A stretch of DNA of 23,207 bases. Source: a virus. The stretch is from positions 1-23,207 of IMG/VR virus record IMGVR_UViG_3300046532_001357; one strand, given 5' to 3'. The translations under genes and the position numbers were made by a program. Shown here one piece after another: positions 7,251 to 14,990 of this stretch (the stretch's first letter is position 1; the number at the start of each line of letters is the position of its first letter). The notes beneath the pieces are model-generated. The model worked only from the letters and a program-made list of their open reading frames with translations, made no database searches and had not been told where the DNA came from.

Positions 7251-9647
7251 ATGACAAATAAAAGAAACCAAAAAGACCAACTTGCAAAATTGATGGCAAC
7301 TGAGAACATTACTATTGTTCACAAGCCAATCCCTACTGCATACTTTGATGTTAAGAATAGGATACTTGCTTGTCCTACTTTCAAAGATGACATTTCAGAT
7401 GAACTTTATGACTTATTCATGGGTCACGAAGTTGGTCATGCATTGAATACACCTTACGAGGGTCTTCACGCTGCAATGACTAAAAACAAAACACTTAAAG
7501 GATATCTTAATGTTGTCGAAGACGTTAGGATTGAGAAAGCAATCAAGAACAAATTCCAAGGATTGAGAAAATCTTTCTACACTGCATACAATGAGTTGAT
7601 GGAAAAGGATTTCTTCGGAGTTGCAAAAAGAGATTTATCAACCCTATCAGTAATCGACAAAATTAATTTGATTACTAAGTGTGGTTCAAGAGTTAACATT
7701 CCATTAAACAAACAAGAACAAATATTCCTAGACATGGCAGAAGCTTGTATGTCTTGGGACGAAGTTGTGGTTTGTGCCGAGGCAATCTACGAGTGGTCTA
7801 AAGAAAACGAAACAAGAACTGACGACGATGAGAGATTGGTTCCACAAATGTTTGACCTTGGTGATGATGAAGAAGACGAAGACCAAGAAGGTGAAGAAGG
7901 ACAAGGTGGTGACGAAGAGTATGATGATGAGACTTCAGATTCAGAAGACGATGATGGTGAAGACGATGATGGTGAAGATTCAGACTCACTTCCAAAAGCA
8001 CCCGAGTACGGTGACGGTGACCAAGACGAAGACGGTGAAGAGGATGACGTAGAAGAGTCAGACTCAGAAAAGAAAACTACTGGTACCATTTCTAAAGAAG
8101 GTGGTGTTGGAAGACCCGAGGATTACGACGACGCAGAAGGTGCTAGAGAATCTATCACTGAATACAATGCACATAACAACGAAGACACATTTCTTGATGA
8201 CAAACCTGCTTGGAGAGAGCAAATCAATCTAAGAGAGAGATTCAAAGCAAATGATATGGATATTGTTATTGGTCATGACCAAATGCTTGCAGACTGGAAA
8301 GAATATTGGAAGAAGTTAAACAACGAAAACATGGATGGTTACAATAAAGCATATCCTAAAGCAGTCTTCACTGCAAAAAGAATTCAAGATAGAAACAAAA
8401 AACTAGTTGCTCACATGGCAAAAGAATTTGAGATGAGACAAACTGCAATGAGAAGTGTTAAAGCTTTCAGTGGTAAAACTGGAAAGTTAGACATGAACAA
8501 ACTTGCAAAGTATCAAATTGTTGATGATGTCTTCAAAAGAGTTACAATGATACCCGATGGTAAAAACCATGGAGTGAATGTCTTATTAGATTGGAGTGGT
8601 TCAATTGGTAACAGTTGTGCAGAGTTAATCGAACAAACTATTGTCCTTGCAGAGTTCTGTAGAAAGGCAAACATTCCTCACAGAATGTATCTGTTTAGTG
8701 ACTCATATTCTGTTAAAGACGAATACGAATGGGGTAATAATGATGAAGGTTTCTTAATAGAAGTATTCTCTAACGAGATGAATTCTAAGAAGTATAAAGA
8801 GCAGTTAATCAACGTTGCTACTTTGTGGATGAACCATTTCCAAGGAAAGTTCGGATGGAGAAATTCTAATAAAGTAACGGAGATACATAATGCATTTTAT
8901 GACTCACCCGAGTTCTTGATTGACCCAGAGCAACAACACTACATTTACTTCGACACAAACATTAGACCTATGAATTACAGATTAGGTGGTACACCACTTG
9001 ACCATTGTTTAATTGCCATGAGAAAGTTGTTGCCTGAGTTCAACAAAGCTTACAATATTGAGAAGTCAATTCTTACAGTTATTACAGATGGGTTTTCACA
9101 TCAAAGTTCTTTCCTAAATGTTTGTAGCGACGAAAAGAATGCATGGGCCAAGGAGCAGGGTATAGAGTATTCATGGGATGTCAGTGAGTGTGTAGAAATT
9201 CTAGACCCTTATGATAACAAAGTCTTCCCACTTAAAGAAACTAAAAGAGGCTACAGCAGGCATGACAATGCTTTCAAAAGAACTCAGAACATATTATCTT
9301 GGTTAGGTAAAACTTGCAACGTGGTTGTGACTGGTTACTTTGTTCTTGATAAGAAAAGAGACATGCACGACATCATGGGTTACACTAGTTTAAAAGATAC
9401 ATGGTGGGACAATGACAGACAACTTTGGGGTGAGATTAGAAAGAATGGTTTAGTAGTCGACTGCCACGGATATAACAAAATGTTTTTAACTGCAACCTCT
9501 TCACTTGGTGTCGATGGTTCGGATGAATTACAAGATGACTTGGTCGATGCCAAGAAGTCAAAAGTGATGGCAGCCTTCAAGAGAAATCAGAAAGCTAAAA
9601 CCACATCAAGATTTTTAACAAATGAATTTATAAAGGAAATATCATGA
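7251..9647 (+). CDS. CobT-like protein: metallopeptidase-like and VWA domains
   Basis: The 798-aa product has three parts. The N-terminal domain has a zinc-protease motif HEVGH at residues 59-63 and, about 30 residues on, NVVEDVRIEK, which can supply the third ligand as in gluzincins. The middle (about 204-274) is a very acidic D/E/S tract. The C-terminal part is a von Willebrand A domain with a complete MIDAS: D447-W-S449-G-S451, T581 (GGTP) and D613 (VITDG). This architecture matches CobT of the aerobic cobaltochelatase and, more broadly, VWA partners of MoxR-type AAA+ ATPases; the CobS-like partner is two genes downstream. Without CobN, cobalt chelation is unlikely to be its role. Start: ATG 7251 with a weak GGGA site. 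Confidence 0.85.
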   Translation: MTNKRNQKDQLAKLMATENITIVHKPIPTAYFDVKNRILACPTFKDDISDELYDLFMGHEVGHALNTPYEGLHAAMTKNKTLKGYLNVVEDVRIEKAIKNKFQGLRKSFYTAYNELMEKDFFGVAKRDLSTLSVIDKINLITKCGSRVNIPLNKQEQIFLDMAEACMSWDEVVVCAEAIYEWSKENETRTDDDERLVPQMFDLGDDEEDEDQEGEEGQGGDEEYDDETSDSEDDDGEDDDGEDSDSLPKAPEYGDGDQDEDGEEDDVEESDSEKKTTGTISKEGGVGRPEDYDDAEGARESITEYNAHNNEDTFLDDKPAWREQINLRERFKANDMDIVIGHDQMLADWKEYWKKLNNENMDGYNKAYPKAVFTAKRIQDRNKKLVAHMAKEFEMRQTAMRSVKAFSGKTGKLDMNKLAKYQIVDDVFKRVTMIPDGKNHGVNVLLDWSGSIGNSCAELIEQTIVLAEFCRKANIPHRMYLFSDSYSVKDEYEWGNNDEGFLIEVFSNEMNSKKYKEQLINVATLWMNHFQGKFGWRNSNKVTEIHNAFYDSPEFLIDPEQQHYIYFDTNIRPMNYRLGGTPLDHCLIAMRKLLPEFNKAYNIEKSILTVITDGFSHQSSFLNVCSDEKNAWAKEQGIEYSWDVSECVEILDPYDNKVFPLKETKRGYSRHDNAFKRTQNILSWLGKTCNVVVTGYFVLDKKRDMHDIMGYTSLKDTWWDNDRQLWGEIRKNGLVVDCHGYNKMFLTATSSLGVDGSDELQDDLVDAKKSKVMAAFKRNQKAKTTSRFLTNEFIKEIS

Positions 9648-9913
9648 GAGAACCAATGAGAGTAGACGAAGCATATTACATTAATCACAATACAGATTAT
9701 TCAAAGTTTGCTGATGCAGTGATGGATGTTGGGCCTGCCCCATGCACCTTCCACAATTGTCCAAAGATTAATGAATGTAAAACCGAAGAGAAGGAATGTT
9801 TTGCATTTAGAATTTGGGTCAACAAAGGTGAGAACTATTTGACTGAAAGAAATAAGAAAGGTGTAATCAAATGTATAGAGAAGATGGGAACTAGATTCGA
9901 GTCGCTGAAATAG
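9644..9913 (+). CDS. Cysteine-containing small phage protein, 89 aa
   Basis: ATG 9644 overlaps the previous stop by four bases (ATGA), behind GGAAAT at about 9636. Four cysteines are spaced C-x4-C-x5-C-x6-C in the middle (PCTFHNCPKINECKTEEKEC), which could hold a zinc ion or an iron-sulfur cluster; a fifth cysteine lies near the C terminus. The rest is soluble and charged. Small proteins with similar cysteine spacing sit near cobS/cobT-type genes in marine T4-like phages as I remember, so it may belong to that module. Function unknown. Confidence 0.75.
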   Translation: MREPMRVDEAYYINHNTDYSKFADAVMDVGPAPCTFHNCPKINECKTEEKECFAFRIWVNKGENYLTERNKKGVIKCIEKMGTRFESLK

Positions 9914-9918
9914 AAGCC

Positions 9919-9948
9919 TTGACAATGCCCACGGCTATTTGATATACT
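9919..9948 (+). promoter_or_regulatory. Promoter cassette copy 3
   Basis: A perfect TTGACA at 9919-9924, an 18-base spacer and TATACT at 9943-9948 with extended TG at 9940-9941. It matches copy 1 downstream as well: both continue ATGTATATAATGAAAAA. It starts six bases after the stop of the 89-aa gene and drives the CobS-like gene. Confidence 0.8.
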
Positions 9949-9990
9949 ATGTATATAATGAAAAAACAAATTGATAATAATGGAGAGACT

Positions 9991-11235
9991 ATGATAAATT
10001 CAATTGACGTAAACGGTAAGAAATTTTCTTACACACCCGATAGGGTGGAGTTCTTGGGAGAACTTGTCAACAAATTCCCTAACCAAGAATCCTTTGGAAG
10101 GAAAGAACTCAAAGATGCCTTTGATGGATATTTCCCTTCATGGATAAAATCCTCGAAGTATAACTTCAAAGAGACCCAAGACACTGGGCCTTTGTTGTAC
10201 AATCTTCAAGCGGTTATTACAGGTTACAATGGTGGATACTCAGATGGTTCTGAAGTTCCTGTCAGTGTTTCCAAACCAGCCCCAGTGGTTGCAATTGCTT
10301 CCCCAAGTAATATGCCAGTGGCTGCACAGACACAAAGTGTCAATCTTCTTGATGATGGTGTTAAAATCATTCCCGAGAAAATGATTAACTATGTTCCCTT
10401 TGGACATTTCAAAGATGTCAAGAACATCATTAAGTCCAAAATATTCTTTCCAGTATTTGTTACTGGTCTGAGTGGTAATGGTAAAACATTGATGATTGAA
10501 CAAACTTGTGCTGTTCTTAAGAGAGAACTTTACAGGGTCAACATCACCATCGAAACTGATGAGGATGATTTGATGGGTGGTCATACTTTGGTTAACGGTA
10601 ACGTAATGTTTAGAGAAGGCCCAGTCATCAAAGCGATGAGAAAAGGTGCCGTGTTACTTCTTGACGAAGTGGACTTAGGGTGCAACAAATTAATGTGCTT
10701 ACAATCAGTTCTTGAAGGTAAAGGATACCTTATCAAGAAAACTGGTGAGTGGGTTTCACCTAAAGAAGGTTTTACAATCCTTGCAACTGCCAATACAAAA
10801 GGTCAAGGTTCTGATGATGGAAAATTCATTGGTACTCAGATTATGAATGAGGCAATGTTGGAAAGATTTGCAATCACGATGCAACAAGAATATCCACCAG
10901 TGAAAACTGAAAAGATGATTCTTACAAAAGAAATGGAGTTGACTGGTGAAGTTGATTCAGAGTTCGTCGAGAAACTAGTTGACTGGGCAGACATCATTAG
11001 AAAAACATATTACGAAGGTGGTATCGATGATGTTGTGACTACAAGAAGGTTGGTTCACATAGTGAATGCATTCAGAATGTTTGGTGACAAACTCAAGTCA
11101 ATCACAATGTGTATCTCTAGGTTCGATGAAGAGACTAGGAATTCAATCCTTGACCTTTACTCCAAGATTGATGCAGGCATCGACTTGAATGCTGAGGAAA
11201 CTACAGAAGGTGATAACAGTGGCTATGAAAGTTAA
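9991..11235 (+). CDS. cobS: CobS-like MoxR-family AAA+ ATPase
   Basis: The start chosen is ATG 9991, with GGAG at 9982-9985. Earlier in-frame ATGs at 9949 and 9958 lie at the predicted transcript start and lack a binding site. The 414-aa protein has Walker A GLSGNGKT at residues 159-166, Walker B LLLDEVD around D225-E226, a sensor segment ATANTKG, and a C-terminal lid with TTRRLVH. The family is known as CobS in marine phages because of its similarity to the cobaltochelatase subunit. MoxR-type ATPases typically remodel a target together with a VWA protein, and the VWA protein at 7251 is the obvious partner. Its true substrate in the infected cell is not known to me. Confidence 0.88.
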   Translation: MINSIDVNGKKFSYTPDRVEFLGELVNKFPNQESFGRKELKDAFDGYFPSWIKSSKYNFKETQDTGPLLYNLQAVITGYNGGYSDGSEVPVSVSKPAPVVAIASPSNMPVAAQTQSVNLLDDGVKIIPEKMINYVPFGHFKDVKNIIKSKIFFPVFVTGLSGNGKTLMIEQTCAVLKRELYRVNITIETDEDDLMGGHTLVNGNVMFREGPVIKAMRKGAVLLLDEVDLGCNKLMCLQSVLEGKGYLIKKTGEWVSPKEGFTILATANTKGQGSDDGKFIGTQIMNEAMLERFAITMQQEYPPVKTEKMILTKEMELTGEVDSEFVEKLVDWADIIRKTYYEGGIDDVVTTRRLVHIVNAFRMFGDKLKSITMCISRFDEETRNSILDLYSKIDAGIDLNAEETTEGDNSGYES

Positions 11236-12178
11236 ACCAAAAGACTTATTGGCTGGGGTTCCTAAACAGAACCCTGTCATTTGTGTAAAAGGCCAAAAGG
11301 TTTTAAAATATGGTTGGGTAAAACTATCAGATATCAATTCAAAGAATTGTAACTGGGGCAGGTTTAGAGGAGTCAAGTCTACTGGAGTTCACAAGCTTAG
11401 AAGTCTAATTCAAACTGGTCAGTATAACCCAATTCATTATGAACCACCAGTGATAGATGAAGCCGGCAACTTGATTGCTGGAAAGCACAGGTTTGATGCA
11501 CATGACGCTGAAGGTGAGATTTATATGTGGGTTGCAATTTGTTCTTTCGTAGATGATACTGCAAAGAATGAGTATGCACTTGCAGAGAATATGAGAAATA
11601 CTTTTAAGACTATGGGGTCAGAAGAGGATTTCATTTTCTCTATTGCACAGATAGTTAAGAGAGGAGATATCAGTGAAACAAAAGGTGGCGTCAGAGGATA
11701 CATTCAAAAGAATTACCCCGACCTTCCTTCAAGTTTTAATAGTAGGATGAAACTTGCAGAAGATATATTGGTTGAAGCTGGAGTTAATTATACTCCAATC
11801 GAAGTAATGTCAGATGAAGACATCATCAAAGAATACCATGATGATTATGGAATTGATATCAATCAATCTACAGATACCATTATAAGGAAACTTACTGGTA
11901 AAAAGAATTTAAAGATGTCTGATAGGTGGATAAGATTACAAAGAGATTTAATAGAAGGTTTATCACAAGGAGTTGATTATACAGTTGTGACCACATTCAC
12001 AGAAGCAAACTCAGTTGATATTCCAAATCTAAGGAAGACTTGTTCAGAATTTATGAGTGATATGATTTCAAATGCTGAAAAGTTAATAACAGGAAAGAAG
12101 AGAGCAAAAGTTGGAACGGTGAAATTCATATTCACTAGACAGTTACCTAACGAGGATATTTTCAATGAAGAAGTCTGA
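11225..12178 (+). CDS. ParB-like nuclease-domain protein
   Basis: ATG 11225 lies 11 bases inside the end of the CobS gene. An earlier in-frame codon at 11189 has no support. The product is 317 aa. The N-terminal third resembles ParB/Srx domains: PPVIDEAGNLIAGKHRFDAH corresponds to the ParB box, followed by ALAENMRN like the ENLQR segment. The classical GERR is not preserved, so activity is uncertain. The remaining two thirds are helical and basic without a named domain. ParB-like proteins in phages may be nucleases, methylase partners or CTP-dependent clamps; I cannot choose. The stop overlaps the next gene by 14 bases. Confidence 0.75.
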   Translation: MKVKPKDLLAGVPKQNPVICVKGQKVLKYGWVKLSDINSKNCNWGRFRGVKSTGVHKLRSLIQTGQYNPIHYEPPVIDEAGNLIAGKHRFDAHDAEGEIYMWVAICSFVDDTAKNEYALAENMRNTFKTMGSEEDFIFSIAQIVKRGDISETKGGVRGYIQKNYPDLPSSFNSRMKLAEDILVEAGVNYTPIEVMSDEDIIKEYHDDYGIDINQSTDTIIRKLTGKKNLKMSDRWIRLQRDLIEGLSQGVDYTVVTTFTEANSVDIPNLRKTCSEFMSDMISNAEKLITGKKRAKVGTVKFIFTRQLPNEDIFNEEV

Positions 12179-12701
12179 GTCAAAAAAGAGAGTTTCATTT
12201 TCTGCAATTAGAGGTTGCATGGATGATGGACTATGGGATTTAGTATTACATAGGAGAGATATCACTAGGCAGTTCTATGAAGGTATTGGTAAAGCCAAAA
12301 CTGGTTGGATGAGCTTAGAAGTAATGGACTTAATTGGAAGTGGAACCTTACCTACAGACGACCATGTTCTCGCACCACAAACTACTGCATACTTTATATG
12401 TGACAACTGGGATACCTATTGTGACTTTGATAAGTATTGTAAAATTTGGGATATAGCTTCTCAAACTTGTGCAGTCACCAGCGAACAAAATCAAAGATTA
12501 AGACAGTGGACAGGTAAAACTTCAGCTGAGGTTCTATGTCCCATCAATGAAAGATACAATAGATGTGGTATCAGACTCTACAAAGAGAACACTGGGTTCA
12601 ATGATAGGGCCATTCAAGAACCATTCAACTATCCTTTTATAATACCCGAAGGTTATTTAGATTATGAATCAGAAACCCTATTGTCAAATAACATAACATG
12701 A
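12165..12701 (+). CDS. Conserved-type phage protein, 178 aa, unknown function
   Basis: ATG 12165 overlaps the ParB-like gene by 14 bases. The 178-aa product is soluble, with a basic N terminus, several tryptophans and cysteines (CDNWDTYCDFDKYCKIW) and a section DDHVLAPQTTAYFI that recalls uncharacterised marine phage proteins with a 'DH..SPQ' motif followed by a helix and 'CPxxxRYxxxGIxLY'. An endonuclease-like role is conceivable from the D-H pair, but I see no complete known catalytic site. The C terminus contains the -35 box of a promoter for the following gene. Confidence 0.7.
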   Translation: MKKSESKKRVSFSAIRGCMDDGLWDLVLHRRDITRQFYEGIGKAKTGWMSLEVMDLIGSGTLPTDDHVLAPQTTAYFICDNWDTYCDFDKYCKIWDIASQTCAVTSEQNQRLRQWTGKTSAEVLCPINERYNRCGIRLYKENTGFNDRAIQEPFNYPFIIPEGYLDYESETLLSNNIT

Positions 12702-12709
12702 GGTATACT
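12681..12709 (+). promoter_or_regulatory. Sigma70-type promoter inside the end of the 178-aa gene
   Basis: TTGTCA at 12681-12686, a 17-base spacer and TATACT at 12704-12709. The predicted transcript start is 12716, the A of the ATG chosen for the next gene, which has no well-placed Shine-Dalgarno. It would supply extra transcription for the clamp and clamp-loader genes downstream. It differs from the three-copy cassette. Confidence 0.55.
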
Positions 12710-12715
12710 AGTAAC

Positions 12716-13006
12716 ATGAGTAAAACTAATAAAATAGATTACAAATACAACGAAGAAGAGCTCTTAAAAGAGTTTAAACTCTACGTTGACAAAACATACG
12801 GTGAACATTATTCCAAAGATAAGTTTCAGGCAACTGAATTTATCATGGACGGTGGCCACGGTGAAGGATTCTGTATCGGGAATGTGATGAAATATGCACA
12901 ACGATATGGCAAGAAGGGTGGTTATAATCGTGCTGACCTTCTCAAGGTAATTCATTATGGATTCCTTGCTTTGTACAATCACGATAATTATAAGGAGACT
13001 AACTAG
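12716..13006 (+). CDS. DUF3310-like phage protein
   Basis: The 96-aa product has the core of the DUF3310 (SaV-like) family: GGHGEGFCIGNVMKYAQRYG, then KKGGYNRADLLKVIHYGFLAL. These proteins are widespread in phages and are sometimes named nucleotide-kinase-like, without a settled function. I prefer ATG 12716 (MSKTNK) to ATG 12698, which overlaps the previous stop (ATGA). If the promoter at 12681-12709 is used, only 12716 is on the message. The downstream gp45 start follows directly, with AAGGAG inside this gene's last codons (12992-12997). Confidence 0.75.
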   Translation: MSKTNKIDYKYNEEELLKEFKLYVDKTYGEHYSKDKFQATEFIMDGGHGEGFCIGNVMKYAQRYGKKGGYNRADLLKVIHYGFLALYNHDNYKETN

Positions 13007-13008
13007 TG

Positions 13009-13677
13009 ATGAAAATTAGTAATGATACGAAAGATGTTCTAAAGAACTTCTCAACAATCAACTCGGGCATTCGAGTCAAAACAGGCAACAAACTGGAAAC
13101 TATTTCCAATATGAAAAACATTCTTGCAGTAGCAACTGTGGCTGAGGATTTCCCTCAAGACTTCAGTATCTACAACTTGCCAGAATTCTTAGGTGCAACA
13201 TCTTTAATGGATGACCCCGACTTCCAATTCAATGATTCGTCATTGTCCGTGGCAGACAACAACTCTTCACTTGCATATTTCTATGCAGCGGAAGGTATGG
13301 TAACGGCACCCGACAAACTGATAACTATGCCAGCAGCAGAAATCGAATTCAAAGTAACGTCAACATTGTTGACAGATTTGAAGAAGGCTGCAGCGGTATT
13401 AGGAGTCAACGATTTGATACTTAAATCAGATGGTACTACTGTAACCCTAGTGGTAACAGATAAGAAGAGTCCTACTTCTAATACGTTCTCAAGAATCGTA
13501 GAAGCAGAAAGTAATGGAAAATCTTATGAGATGAATTTCAAGATGGAAAATCTTAAGATTCTAGATGGTAACTATGATGTTCAAGTATCATCAAAAGGTA
13601 TATCTCATTTTAAAAATGCAGATGTAGAGTTGGAGTATTTTATTGCACTGGAGCCAGATAGCAAATACAATGTATAA
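13009..13677 (+). CDS. gp45: Sliding clamp gp45
   Basis: The start MKISNDTKDVLKNFSTINSG matches the known T4 gp45 N terminus (MKLSKDTTALLKNFATINSG) closely, which sets the start at ATG 13009 and not at the GTG three bases earlier. The 222-aa product is near T4 gp45 (228 aa). It forms the trimeric ring that tethers the phage polymerase to DNA and that, in T4, also activates late transcription with gp55. AAGGAG lies at 12992-12997. The order gp45-gp44-gp62-regA is the T4 order, with one small gene inserted. Confidence 0.95.
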   Translation: MKISNDTKDVLKNFSTINSGIRVKTGNKLETISNMKNILAVATVAEDFPQDFSIYNLPEFLGATSLMDDPDFQFNDSSLSVADNNSSLAYFYAAEGMVTAPDKLITMPAAEIEFKVTSTLLTDLKKAAAVLGVNDLILKSDGTTVTLVVTDKKSPTSNTFSRIVEAESNGKSYEMNFKMENLKILDGNYDVQVSSKGISHFKNADVELEYFIALEPDSKYNV

Positions 13678-13697
13678 CCTATATATTAGTAGTGTGA

Positions 13698-13784
13698 ATA
13701 TTGCGCCAGTCTCTGCAATGTACGCGGGAGTCGTCCTCACTCATCATTGGGTGGACGGCACTGCAAACCCGGCGGGGGGTTTGC
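13698..13784 (+). promoter_or_regulatory. GC-rich structured RNA leader upstream of gp44
   Basis: The 111-base gap between gp45 and gp44 is far more GC-rich than its surroundings and folds by eye into three hairpins. Hairpin 1: 13698-13704 with 13715-13721 (seven pairs including one G-U). Hairpin 2: 13730-13736 with 13753-13759, continued across a two-base bulge by 13739-13742 with 13749-13752, loop ATCATT. Hairpin 3: GCAAACCC 13763-13770 with GGGTTTGC 13777-13784, loop GGCGGG. The G-run at 13774-13779, the only Shine-Dalgarno-like sequence before ATG 13789, lies in the loop and stem of hairpin 3. TTGC...AGT at 13701-13710 could instead pair with ACTGCAA at 13760-13766, which would break hairpins 1 and 3. 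A translational switch is inferred. Confidence 0.6.
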
Positions 13785-13788
13785 TCCT

Positions 13789-14727
13789 ATGAATGAATTT
13801 CTCTACGTAGAAAAGTATCGTCCTCAAACTATTGATGACACTATACTACCTAAAGACCTTAAGGAAACCTTTAAGGAGTTCGTAAAGAACGGAGAGATAC
13901 CTAACCTATTATTGTGTGGGTCAGCAGGTGTTGGTAAGACGACAGTTGCAAAAGCATTGTGTAATGAACTCAATGCAGACTTTATAGTAATCAATGGTTC
14001 CGATGAAGGACGATTGATTGACACACTCAGAACAAAGATTAAGAACTTTGCATCCTCGGTTTCATTATCGGGTGGTGCAAAAGTTGTTATCTTAGACGAA
14101 GCAGATTACATATCTGCAGACTCAGTTCAACCAGCTTTGAGAAACTTCATAGAAGAGTTCTCGTCCAACTGTAGATTTATCTTTACATGTAATTACAAGA
14201 ATAGAATTATTCCACCATTACATTCTAGAACTACGGTTATAGATTTTGGTATTACACCATCACAAAAACCTAAACTTGCACAGCAGATGTTACTCAGATG
14301 TAAAAACATTTGTGAGATAGAAAACATTCAGGCAGATGAACGTGTCCTTGCAGAACTTATTATGAAGTTCTTCCCCGACTTTCGAAGATGTCTAAATGAG
14401 ATTCAACGTTACGGTGTTAGTGGTGTTATAGATAGTGGGTTAATTTCAACTCTCTCCGAAGAGAAGTTAACCCCCTTGATAGATAATATCAAAGGAAAGA
14501 ATTGGTCTGCCATGAGAAAGTGGGTTGGTTCAAACTCTGATAATGATTTTAATACATTATTCAGAAAAGTTTTTAATGCACTGGAACAGAAATTGGAACC
14601 CCAATCAATTCCAGCTGCCGTGTTAATAATTGCAGACTATCAATATAAGGCTGCATTTGCAATGGATTCAGAGATAAACTTTGTTGCTTGTCTTACTGAA
14701 ATCATGGGAGAATGTAAATTCAAATGA
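13789..14727 (+). CDS. gp44: Clamp loader large subunit gp44
   Basis: The 312-aa product is close to T4 gp44 (319 aa). Features of AAA+ clamp loaders are in order: the N-terminal EKYRPQTIDDTILP, Walker A GSAGVGKTT, Walker B VVILDEADY, a sensor region FIFTCNYKNRIIPPLHSR with the SRT arginine finger, and a C-terminal helical part. With gp62 it loads the gp45 ring onto primer-template junctions. I use ATG 13789; the frame is open upstream from 13747, but that part is the hairpin leader. The stop overlaps the next start (ATGA). Confidence 0.95.
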   Translation: MNEFLYVEKYRPQTIDDTILPKDLKETFKEFVKNGEIPNLLLCGSAGVGKTTVAKALCNELNADFIVINGSDEGRLIDTLRTKIKNFASSVSLSGGAKVVILDEADYISADSVQPALRNFIEEFSSNCRFIFTCNYKNRIIPPLHSRTTVIDFGITPSQKPKLAQQMLLRCKNICEIENIQADERVLAELIMKFFPDFRRCLNEIQRYGVSGVIDSGLISTLSEEKLTPLIDNIKGKNWSAMRKWVGSNSDNDFNTLFRKVFNALEQKLEPQSIPAAVLIIADYQYKAAFAMDSEINFVACLTEIMGECKFK

Positions 14728-14990
14728 GTGAATACGATGATGTCGTAGATAGACAAAGGAGATTACTCCTTGCAGAAGAATGGGCAAGAGGTGTTAAGTC
14801 ACTCCATGCACATGCACTCACTTCCTGCTGGTACGATACTAGGGGTAACGATGGTTCAGTATTGGACATTGAATACAACAACGGTGTCGTCATGAGAGAG
14901 ATTAAAGAGACAGGTGAGACTGTATTCTTTGGTGAACCTCTTGAAGGTGATGCACTCCTATCAGCTTTCGGACAGAATACAGGAAAGTAA
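14724..14990 (+). CDS. Unknown 88-aa protein between gp44 and gp62
   Basis: ATG 14724 overlaps the gp44 stop by four bases and its own stop is directly followed by the gp62 ATG, so it is firmly inside the clamp-loader operon. The product starts with a charged helix (DDVVDRQRRLLLAEEWARGV) and then has a beta-rich part with short strands (GSVLDIEYNNGVVMREIKE, TGETVFFGEPLEG). It is acidic and soluble. I do not recognise a family. T4 has no gene at this place, so it is a local insertion and could be an accessory of the clamp loader or clamp. Confidence 0.75.
   Translation: MSEYDDVVDRQRRLLLAEEWARGVKSLHAHALTSCWYDTRGNDGSVLDIEYNNGVVMREIKETGETVFFGEPLEGDALLSAFGQNTGK

Noticed and set aside
7787-8089. 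Minus-strand serine-rich frame opposite the acidic tract.
   Set aside because: It is the antisense of the D/E codons in the CobT-like gene and has no start signals. The other minus-strand frames (for example 5172-5684 and 21883-22215) are likewise shadows of + strand genes.
9949-9990. Earlier in-frame starts for the CobS-like gene at 9949 and 9958 (and 6685 for the 41-aa gene).
   Set aside because: They lie at or just past the predicted transcript start and lack binding sites, whereas ATG 9991 and ATG 6709 have well-placed GGAG and AGAGGA.
7251-11235. Reading the CobS/CobT-like pair as a true cobaltochelatase for vitamin B12.
   Set aside because: No CobN is seen in the window, and MoxR-VWA pairs have many other roles. 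The names are kept only as similarity labels.
13698-13784. tRNA gene or a known glutamine-type (glnA/downstream-peptide) riboswitch.
   Set aside because: There is no cloverleaf, T-loop or acceptor stem. A GGACGG stretch recalls the glutamine riboswitch, but the rest of its conserved core does not match.
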